Below are positions 4,924 to 10,399 of a DNA stretch of 10,399 bases, one piece after another (position 1 is the first letter of the stretch; each line of letters starts with the position of its first letter). A program made the translations under genes and the position numbers. The notes below the pieces were generated by a model. It had not been told where the DNA came from, ran no database searches, and saw only the letters and a list, made by a program, of their open reading frames with translations. This DNA comes from CADEFF01 sp964569315 (GTDB lineage: Bacteria > Pseudomonadota > Alphaproteobacteria > Dongiales > Dongiaceae): assembly GCA_964569315.1 (NCBI GenBank), contig CAZMUZ010000127.1, positions 1 to 10,399 of the forward strand, read 5' to 3'.

Positions 4924-5274
4924 ATGGCCATGCTTACCGAGATCATCGCGTCGAGCGAATCCATCAGGCGCAAGACCCTCGTCGCCGGATGGGTGCTGGT
5001 CGTGTTCGCCGCGGCGTTCCTCGTCTTCGATCTGGTCGAATGGCGGCTGCATGGCGGGAGCTTCGACATGACCTCCACTGCGTGGCTCTGGTATGTCGCG
5101 CACAAGGAGAGCCTGTCGCTGACCCAGCACGCCATCGAAGGCTATGTCTGGCAGCCGCTCTGGAGCGTGATCGAGCTGATGCTCGCCATGCCGGTCTTCG
5201 TGATCTTCGGCGGGCCCGGGCTCGCCCTGCTCTATCTCGGCTATTTCGGCGACGCGCGCGGCGCCCGCCGCTGA
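4924..5274 (+). CDS. Small membrane protein with two transmembrane helices
   Basis: The 116-aa product has an amphipathic start (MAMLTEIIASSESIRRK), a first membrane helix at about 19-38 (LVAGWVLVVFAAAFLVF), a Trp- and His-containing middle (43-78, including AWLWYVAHKESLSL), and a second hydrophobic region at about 80-107. The end is basic (DARGARR), which by the positive-inside rule puts both termini in the cytoplasm, with the N-terminal RRK in agreement. I recognise no family. The start is uncertain: ATG at 4924 and ATG at 4930 are both possible, and neither has a clear ribosome binding site. It is divergent from the HxlR regulator, so it may be its target, and it ends 24 bp from the convergent lepA. 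Confidence 0.68.
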   Translation: MAMLTEIIASSESIRRKTLVAGWVLVVFAAAFLVFDLVEWRLHGGSFDMTSTAWLWYVAHKESLSLTQHAIEGYVWQPLWSVIELMLAMPVFVIFGGPGLALLYLGYFGDARGARR

Positions 5275-5300
5275 GGCGCGAGGCCGGCGTCGCCGTTTCT
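5248..5300 (+). terminator. Weak terminator-like hairpin between convergent genes
   Basis: GGCGACGC at 5248-5255 and GCGTCGCC at 5287-5294 form an 8-bp stem with a 31-base GC-rich loop that can pair further, followed by GTTTCT. The T-run is poor and the left arm is inside the coding region. Confidence 0.25.
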
Positions 5301-7104
5301 AGCTGTCGCCCATCTTCAGCGCGGCGAGGAAGGCGGATTGCGGGATCTCGACGTTCCCGTATTGCCGCATCCGCTTCTTGCCTTCCTTCTGCTTCTCCAG
5401 GAGCTTGCGCTTGCGGCTGATGTCGCCGCCATAGCACTTGGCGGTGACGTCCTTGCGCAGCGCGCTCACGGTCTCGCGCGCGATGACGCGGCCGCCGATC
5501 GCCGCCTGGATCGCGATCTTGAAGAGCTGCCTCGGGATGAGCTCCTTCAGCCGGGTGCAGAGCGCGCGGCCGCGCTGCTCCGAATGGCTGCGATGCACGA
5601 TGCAGGCGAGCGCGTCCACCGGCTCGGCGTTTACCAGGATCGAGAGCTTCACGAGGTCGCCGGTACGATAGCTGTCGACCTGATAGTCGAAGCTCGCATA
5701 GCCGCGCGATACCGACTTCAGCCGGTCGTAGAAATCGAACACCACCTCGTTGAGCGGCAGGCGATAGACCAGCATCGCGCGGTTGCCCGCATAGGTGAGG
5801 TCGATCTGCTCGCCGCGGCGCTCCTCGCAGAGCTTGAGGATGGGGCCGAGATACTCGTCCGGCACCAGGATCGTGGCGCGGATCCAGGGCTCGTCGATAT
5901 GGTCGATCCGCACCGGATCCGGCATGTCGGCGGGGTTGTGCAACTCCATCATCCCGCCGTTCGTGAGATGGATATGATAGACGACCGACGGGGCCGTGGT
6001 GATGAGGTCGAGGTCGAACTCGCGCTCGAGCCGCTCCTGGATGATCTCGAGATGCAGGAGCCCGAGGAAGCCGCAGCGGAAGCCGAAACCGAGCGCGGCC
6101 GAGGTTTCGGGCTCGAACTGGAAGCTCGCATCGTTGAGCCGCAGCTTGGCGAGGCTCTCGCGCAGATTGCCGTAATCCGCGGCATCGATCGGGAAGAGGC
6201 CGCAGAACACCACCGGCACGGACGGCTTGAAGCCCGGCAGCGGCTCCGCCGCGGGACGCCGCTCCTCGGTGATGGTGTCGCCGATCCGGCAATCCGCCAC
6301 CTGCTTGATGCCGGCGGTGAGGAAGCCGATCTCGCCCGGCCCGAGCGCATCGGCCGTCGTCGCCTTCGGCGAGAACACGCCGACCTTCTCCACCTGGTGC
6401 GCGGCGCCGGTGGACATGAGCCGGATCTTCATGCCGGCCTTGAGCGTGCCTTCCTTGACGCGGAGCAGGATGATGACGCCGAGATAGGCGTCGTACCAAC
6501 TGTCGATCAGCAGCGCCTTCAGCGGCACCGCCGGATCGCCCTCAGGCGCCGGCAGCCGCTGGACCAGCGCCTCCAGCACCTCGTCGATGCCGATGCCGGT
6601 CTTGGCCGAGATCATCACCGCGTGCGAGGCATCGAGCCCGATCACATCCTCGATCTGCTGCTTCACCTTCTCGGGCTCGGCGGCGGGCAGGTCGATCTTG
6701 TTCAGGACCGGCACGATCTCGTGGTTGTTGTCGATCGCCTGATAGACGTTGGCGAGGGTCTGCGCCTCGACGCCCTGGCTCGCATCCACCACGAGGAGCG
6801 AGCCTTCGCAAGCGGCGAGGCTGCGGCTCACCTCATAGGCGAAATCGACATGGCCGGGCGTGTCGATGAGGTTGAGGACGTAGTCTTCGCCGTTCTCAGC
6901 CTTGTAGGCAAGGCGCACGGTCTGCGCCTTGATGGTGATGCCGCGTTCGCGCTCGATCTCCATGGAATCGAGCACCTGCTCCTTCATCTCGCGCCGGGTG
7001 AGCCCGCCGCAACGCTCGATCAGCCGGTCCGCAAGGGTGGACTTGCCGTGATCGATATGGGCGATGATCGAGAAGTTGCGGATATGCTTGAGGTCGGCGG
7101 TCAT
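5299..7104 (-). CDS. lepA: Elongation factor 4 (LepA), ribosomal back-translocase GTPase
   Basis: LepA is a translation GTPase that binds ribosomes and acts on initiation or elongation, especially under ionic or membrane stress. The 601-aa product matches the family length (E. coli 599). The start is the ATG complementary to 7102-7104, beginning MTADLKHIRNFSIIAHIDHG and preceded by GGGACGGA. GTPase motifs are complete: AHIDHGKST (15-23), ERGIT (53-57), DTPGH (81-85), NKID (135-138) and SAK (166-168). The unique C-terminal domain ends in RKRKLLEKQKEGKKRM and AFLAALKMGDS, typical of LepA. A much longer open frame continues upstream to 7869, but this is only the antisense of the tetR gene. The neighbour upstream is a divergent TetR regulator; downstream lies a convergent gene. 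Confidence 0.98.
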   Translation of the reverse strand: MTADLKHIRNFSIIAHIDHGKSTLADRLIERCGGLTRREMKEQVLDSMEIERERGITIKAQTVRLAYKAENGEDYVLNLIDTPGHVDFAYEVSRSLAACEGSLLVVDASQGVEAQTLANVYQAIDNNHEIVPVLNKIDLPAAEPEKVKQQIEDVIGLDASHAVMISAKTGIGIDEVLEALVQRLPAPEGDPAVPLKALLIDSWYDAYLGVIILLRVKEGTLKAGMKIRLMSTGAAHQVEKVGVFSPKATTADALGPGEIGFLTAGIKQVADCRIGDTITEERRPAAEPLPGFKPSVPVVFCGLFPIDAADYGNLRESLAKLRLNDASFQFEPETSAALGFGFRCGFLGLLHLEIIQERLEREFDLDLITTAPSVVYHIHLTNGGMMELHNPADMPDPVRIDHIDEPWIRATILVPDEYLGPILKLCEERRGEQIDLTYAGNRAMLVYRLPLNEVVFDFYDRLKSVSRGYASFDYQVDSYRTGDLVKLSILVNAEPVDALACIVHRSHSEQRGRALCTRLKELIPRQLFKIAIQAAIGGRVIARETVSALRKDVTAKCYGGDISRKRKLLEKQKEGKKRMRQYGNVEIPQSAFLAALKMGDS

Positions 7105-7147
7105 TCCGTCCCGTCGAATCGGAGAGGCGGGGGCTGAGGGCGGCTGG

Positions 7148-7176
7148 AACATAGGGGCGGCACCCGCTCCGCGCAA
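7148..7176 (-). promoter_or_regulatory. Probable lepA promoter
   Basis: On the minus strand TTGCGC (7171-7176) and TATGTT (7148-7153) are exactly 17 bp apart, predicting a start near 7141 and a leader of about 36 bases. The nearest TetR-type palindrome lies 71 bp further upstream, so it need not block this promoter. Confidence 0.5.
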
Positions 7177-7247
7177 CCGAAGCCGCTCGGCGCCGGGGGC
7201 TCGCGTCGATCGTCGGGGACGCGCGCCTCCCCTGTCCCGCCGAGTTT

Positions 7248-7265
7248 CCATACGTATCAGTATGG
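7248..7265. promoter_or_regulatory. TetR-type operator, copy 1
   Basis: CCATACGTATCAGTATGG is an 18-bp palindrome with perfect 6-bp arms CCATAC and GTATGG around GTATCA. It lies between lepA and tetR, 49 bp before the start of tetR. Two close copies are at 7294 and 7871. Confidence 0.75.
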
Positions 7266-7293
7266 TCTTGCCGATCCTTGTTCGGACTCGAAG

Positions 7294-7311
7294 CCGTACG
7301 TTAGCGTATGG
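7294..7311. promoter_or_regulatory. TetR-type operator, copy 2, touching the tetR start
   Basis: CCGTACGTTAGCGTATGG differs from copy 1 in one arm base and in the centre. It ends 3 bases before the ATG of tetR. A weak promoter, TTGTTC at 7278-7283 and TTAGCG at 7301-7306 with 17 bp spacing, would have its -10 inside this operator, so binding would shut off tetR. Confidence 0.72.
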
Positions 7312-7314
7312 GTT

Positions 7315-7863
7315 ATGGCCGATCGCTCCTCTCAAGCTCCGGCAAGCTGGCTCCGGGCGGCGCTGCAGATGTTGCATGCCGAGGGAATCGAAGCGGTCCG
7401 CATCGAACGGGTGGCCCGCGCGCTCGGCGTCACGAAGGGCAGCTTCTATTGGCATTTTCGCGATCGGGACGCGCTCCTGGCGGCCATGCTGGCGGAGTGG
7501 GAGCGGCGCGCCGGCCGGGCCTTTCTCGACCGGCTCGATGCCGCGAGCGCGGACCCGGTCGAGCGCCTCCGGCTCCTCTTCGAGACGGTGATCCGCGAGG
7601 GGCGTGGGGCCCTCGATCCCGCCATTCGCGCCTGGGCGCTTCGCGACTCGCAGGCCGGGGAGGCGCTTGCCCGCGTCGATCGCCTCCGGCTGGACTGGCT
7701 CGACGGCCTGTTTCGCGAAGCCGGCTTCGGGCCCGAGGATTCGAGTGCCCGGGCCCGGCTCGCCTATTTCGCCCTGCTCGGCGAGCATGGCCTCAAATCC
7801 ACCGGGGATCTCGCGGAACGGCTGGGCTTCGCCGAAAAGAGCCTCGCGCTTCTGACCCGGTAA
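7315..7863 (+). CDS. TetR/AcrR-family transcriptional regulator
   Basis: The 182-aa product has the TetR N-terminal DNA-binding domain: helix 1 at about 10-24 (ASWLRAALQMLHAEG), then IERVARALGVTKGSFYWHFR (30-49), the helix-turn-helix signature with the family's KGSFYWHF core, then DRDALLAAMLAEWERR. The C-terminal helical domain (65-182), which would bind a small-molecule ligand and dimerise, is not specific enough to name the ligand. The start at 7315 keeps helix 1 intact; the next in-frame ATG (codon 19) would remove it. There is no room for a ribosome binding site because a palindromic operator ends 3 bases upstream, so translation may be leaderless. Operators on both sides suggest autoregulation and control of the 81-aa gene downstream. 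Confidence 0.93.
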   Translation: MADRSSQAPASWLRAALQMLHAEGIEAVRIERVARALGVTKGSFYWHFRDRDALLAAMLAEWERRAGRAFLDRLDAASADPVERLRLLFETVIREGRGALDPAIRAWALRDSQAGEALARVDRLRLDWLDGLFREAGFGPEDSSARARLAYFALLGEHGLKSTGDLAERLGFAEKSLALLTR

Positions 7864-7870
7864 CGTCATG

Positions 7871-7888
7871 CCATACGGATAAGTATGG
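7871..7888. promoter_or_regulatory. TetR-type operator, copy 3
   Basis: CCATACGGATAAGTATGG has the same perfect arms as copy 1. It lies 7 bp after the tetR stop codon and 43 bp before the GGAAC box at 7932, so it is placed to affect the 81-aa gene. A lone half site GTATGG occurs at 7963-7968, just after that promoter. Confidence 0.72.
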
Positions 7889-7931
7889 CGCTGCCGCGGA
7901 CCCTCCCCAGGAGGCCCGTGGAAAGGCGCCG

Positions 7932-7957
7932 GGAACTTCTATCGGCCGATTCCGGTT
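7932..7957 (+). promoter_or_regulatory. General-stress (EcfG/RpoE2-type) promoter of the 81-aa gene
   Basis: GGAAC at 7932-7936 and GGTT at 7954-7957 are 17 bp apart, the same form as the sites at 2369 and 3419. The leader to the ATG at 8019 would be about 55 bases. Confidence 0.6.
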
Positions 7958-8018
7958 TTCCGGTATGGCGGCGGGAATTGCGAGCGCCGGGAGACGCAAC
8001 GCATCAGGGAGGCCAACC

Positions 8019-8264
8019 ATGACCGACATGAACAGAACTGCGCGCGCGGCCGCCTTCTGGATGGTCCAGGGCGCGGCCCTGAGCCTGAAGCTGCGGGCGC
8101 ACGGACGGGTCGACGAGGCGGAGAATCTCGATCACCTGCTGGGCGAGGTGTCGCAGATGATGTCCGCGGAATGCGGCCGGCCGAGCCTGATGCACGCGCT
8201 CGACTGGGCGAGCAGCCAGCTCTGGCAGCCGGACGTGCTGCCGGCCTCCACCGCCCGCCACTGA
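8019..8264 (+). CDS. Hypothetical small protein, 81 aa, likely stress-induced
   Basis: ATG at 8019 follows GGGAGG (8007-8012) by 6 bases; the frame is open much further upstream, but that part runs through tetR in another frame and is noise. The product is soluble and helical, starting MTDMNRTARAAAFWMVQGAA, with an Ala-rich amphipathic helix at 7-26, a second acidic helix at about 31-50 (VDEAENLDHLLGEVSQMM), one Cys, and a Trp-containing third helix (ALDWASSQLWQP). I recognise no family. It has its own EcfG-type promoter and a TetR-type operator upstream, so it is probably expressed under stress and subject to the adjacent regulator. It ends 9 bp from the convergent pheT with no visible terminator. 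Confidence 0.78.
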   Translation: MTDMNRTARAAAFWMVQGAALSLKLRAHGRVDEAENLDHLLGEVSQMMSAECGRPSLMHALDWASSQLWQPDVLPASTARH

Positions 8265-8273
8265 AAACCCGGG

Positions 8274-10399
8274 CTAGCTTCGTAGTGCGGCGCCGGTCGC
8301 CTTGACGACGGCGGCAACGATCTTCTGCGACACGGCCTCGATCTCGGCGTCGGTCAGGGTCCGTTCGGTCGGCTGCAGCACTACGGAGATCGCGATCGAC
8401 TTCTTTCCCGCCCCGATCCGTTCGCCCTCATAGAGGTCGAAGAGTCCGACCGAGGCGATAAGCGCCTTGTCGGCGCCCTTCGCAGCACGCAGCAGCTTCT
8501 CCGCCGGCACCGCGGCATCGACGAGGAAGGCGAAGTCGCGCTCGACCGGCTGCAGCGCCGAGGGTCGGAAGGCGGCGCGGCCCTTGCCGGCGCGCGGCTG
8601 CGGCACCGCATCCAGCATCACCTCGAAACCCACCGCCGGACCCTCGATATCGAAGGCCTGCGCCACGCGCGGATGGAGCGCGCCGAAGCGCGCGAGCACC
8701 GTCGGCCCCAGCCGGAACTGGCCCGACTGGCCGGGGTGGTACCAGCCGGGCGCGTCGGCCGTCGTCTGGAAATTCTCGACCGGCGCGCCCAGCGCCGTCA
8801 GCAGCGATTGCGCGTCGGCCTTGGCAACGAAGGCGTCGACCGGCCCGCGCCGGTCGCGCCAGTGGCGCGGCCCGTCCTCGCCGATGCGGATCCCGGCCGC
8901 AACCAGCGCCTGGCCTTTCTCCGTGGCATCCGAATAATGCGGCCCGACCTCGAAGAGGCCGATATCGGGAATGCCGCGCGCCTGGTTGCGCGCCGCCGCC
9001 ATCAGCAGGTTCGGCAGGATCGAGGGCCGCATCACGTCGAGATCGGCGCTGATCGGGTTGGCGAGGCGCAGTTCCGGCTTGACCCCGCCGAAATGCCCGG
9101 CGGCGGCCGAAGCCGTGAAGGAATAGGTGACCGCTTCCAGGAGCCCGCGGTCGGCGAGCAGCCGCTTCGCCTGCTGACCCCGGCGTTGCGCCGGCGTCAC
9201 GGCGGGTTCCGGCAACGCGCTCGCGCGATCGAGCGGCACCGCCGGCACCTTGTCGAAGCCTTCGATGCGCAGGACCTCCTCGATGAGATCGGGCTCGCCC
9301 GCGATGTCGGCACGCCAGGAGGGCGGTACCGTCTCGAGCCGTCCCTCCTTCGTCGCAACCTCGAAACCGAGCTTGGTCAGGATCTCGTTCGCGCGCGCCA
9401 CCGGCACATCGAGCCCGCCCAGACCCTGGATGCGGGCCAGACGGAGCGCGACCTGCCGGCGCCATTCCGGCGGGCTGCCCGCGCGCACCACCTCGCTCGC
9501 CTCGCCGCCGCAGAGCTCCAGCACAAGCCGCGCCGCGACCTCGGCGCCCCACTCGGCCGAGGCCGGATCGAGCCCGCGCTCGAAGCGGTAGCGCGCATCG
9601 CTTTCGATGCCGAGCCGGCGGCCGGTCGTCGCGGTGCGTTTCGGATCGAACAGCGCCACCTCGAGGAACATCTCGGTGGTGGCTTCCGTGCAGCCGCTCT
9701 CCTCGCCGCCCATGATGCCGCCGATGCCATGCACCGCCTTTGCGTCCGCGATCACGGTCATGTCGGGGTCGATCACGTAGCGGCGACCGTCGAGCGCGAG
9801 GATCGTCTCGCCCGGCTTCGCCATGCGCATGACGAGGTCGCCCGCGAGCTTCCTCGCATCGAACACATGGAGCGGCCGGTTGAGATCGTAGGTCACGAAA
9901 TTGGTGATATCGACCAGCGCCGAGATCGGGCGGAGCCCGATCGCCACCAGCCGGTCCTTCAGCCATTGCGGGCTCGGCCCGTTCCGGAGGCCGCGGAAGT
10001 AGCGGCCGACCACGTAAGGGCAGGCCGCCTCGTCCGCGAGATCGCGGCGCCACCGGATCGGGCTCTCGAAGCTGCCCTTCACCGGCGAGAGATCGAACGG
10101 CGTCAGCGTTCCGACGCCGGCCGCCGCGAGGTCGCGCGCGATACCGCGCACGCCGAGGCAGTCGGCGCGATCCGGCGTGACCTTCGCGTCGAATACCGGG
10201 TCGTCGAGCCCCATCAGGGCGGCGAAGGGCTTGCCGACCGGCGCGTCGGCCGGCAGATCGATGATGCCGTCATGGTCCTGGCCGAGGCCCATCTCGCGCG
10301 CCGAACAGAGCATGCCGTTCGATTCCACGCCGCGGATGACGCCTTTCTTGAGCTCGAGGCCGGTGCCGGGGATGCGGCTGCCGGCCGGCGCGAACACGC
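8274..10399 (-). CDS. pheT: Phenylalanine--tRNA ligase beta subunit, 5' end outside window
   Basis: PheT is the beta chain of the (alpha-beta)2 enzyme that charges tRNA-Phe; it holds the editing and tRNA-binding parts. About 708 codons are present and the frame is open to the window edge, so roughly the first 90 residues (start of the OB-fold tRNA-binding domain) are missing; family members are near 800. Visible parts in order: end of the OB fold (GLELKKGVIRGVESNGMLCS), the B3/B4 editing domain (DRADCLGVRGIARDLA, then ISALVDITNFVTYDLNRPLH), the B5 domain (ILTKLGFEVATKEG and VPPSWRADI), the catalytic-like core (NPISADLDVMRPSILPNLL and IGLFEVG), and the C-terminal anticodon-binding FDX-ACB domain (QPVERDFAFLVD, then QPTERTLTDAEIE). 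No break is seen. A pheS gene would be expected upstream, beyond the right edge. Confidence 0.97.
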   Translation of the reverse strand, partial: VFAPAGSRIPGTGLELKKGVIRGVESNGMLCSAREMGLGQDHDGIIDLPADAPVGKPFAALMGLDDPVFDAKVTPDRADCLGVRGIARDLAAAGVGTLTPFDLSPVKGSFESPIRWRRDLADEAACPYVVGRYFRGLRNGPSPQWLKDRLVAIGLRPISALVDITNFVTYDLNRPLHVFDARKLAGDLVMRMAKPGETILALDGRRYVIDPDMTVIADAKAVHGIGGIMGGEESGCTEATTEMFLEVALFDPKRTATTGRRLGIESDARYRFERGLDPASAEWGAEVAARLVLELCGGEASEVVRAGSPPEWRRQVALRLARIQGLGGLDVPVARANEILTKLGFEVATKEGRLETVPPSWRADIAGEPDLIEEVLRIEGFDKVPAVPLDRASALPEPAVTPAQRRGQQAKRLLADRGLLEAVTYSFTASAAAGHFGGVKPELRLANPISADLDVMRPSILPNLLMAAARNQARGIPDIGLFEVGPHYSDATEKGQALVAAGIRIGEDGPRHWRDRRGPVDAFVAKADAQSLLTALGAPVENFQTTADAPGWYHPGQSGQFRLGPTVLARFGALHPRVAQAFDIEGPAVGFEVMLDAVPQPRAGKGRAAFRPSALQPVERDFAFLVDAAVPAEKLLRAAKGADKALIASVGLFDLYEGERIGAGKKSIAISVVLQPTERTLTDAEIEAVSQKIVAAVVKATGAALRS

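Noticed and set aside
5338..7137. A 599-codon plus-strand frame opposite lepA
   Set aside because: It is the antisense of lepA in GC-rich DNA, rich in Arg, Leu, Asp and His as such shadows are, with no motif or ribosome binding site.
7105..7869. A minus-strand extension that would make LepA 856 residues long
   Set aside because: LepA homology begins at the ATG complementary to 7102-7104 with a usual length of 601; the extension is the antisense of tetR and runs through promoter and operators.
8428..10053. A 541-codon minus-strand frame inside pheT
   Set aside because: Out-of-frame shadow, Arg/Gly/Ala-rich, while pheT is recognisable throughout.

Overview
The window looks like chromosomal DNA from a GC-rich alphaproteobacterium. 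The support is GC-rich codon use in nearly every gene, three promoters of the alphaproteobacterial general-stress (EcfG/RpoE2) type, a typical lepA and pheT, and small PRC-barrel and low-complexity secreted proteins. The order or genus cannot be fixed from what is visible; Rhodospirillales-like is only a guess.

Left part (1-1916): this 1.9 kb has an accessory character. It holds the 5' part of a GIY-YIG nuclease-like gene running off the left edge on the minus strand, a 227-aa charged helical protein of unknown function, a 54-aa protein directly downstream, a clear rho-independent terminator, a 26-aa single-helix membrane microprotein, and two strong GC-rich hairpins. It ends in a run of ten Ns (1917-1926), an assembly join with palindromic flanks. 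A tRNA-Ser(GGA) gene follows on the minus strand with its 3' end facing this part, the usual geometry for an element integrated at a tRNA 3' end. No integrase or duplicated tRNA end is visible, and the join could also be wrong.

Middle part (2189-5298): two secreted proteins on the plus strand, a 269-aa double PRC-barrel protein and a 166-aa Ser/Gly/Thr/Pro-rich protein. Each is preceded by a GGAAC-N16/17-GGTTGAT promoter typical of the general stress response. Then come a terminator, a 16-bp tandem repeat, a minus-strand HxlR-family regulator with a recognisable promoter and an overlapping inverted repeat, an AT-rich intergenic stretch, and a small two-helix membrane protein.

Right part (5299-10399): lepA (elongation factor 4) on the minus strand, a divergent tetR-family regulator on the plus strand, an 81-aa unknown protein on the plus strand, and pheT (phenylalanyl-tRNA synthetase beta chain) on the minus strand, truncated at its 5' end by the window edge. 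An 18-bp palindrome of the form CCRTACG-N4-MGTATGG occurs three times: twice between lepA and tetR, and once just after tetR, 43 bp before a third GGAAC-N17-GGTT promoter that serves the 81-aa gene. The simplest reading is an autoregulated TetR repressor that also controls a stress-induced small protein. Together the three stress-type promoters suggest a scattered local regulon: two envelope or secreted proteins plus the 81-aa protein.
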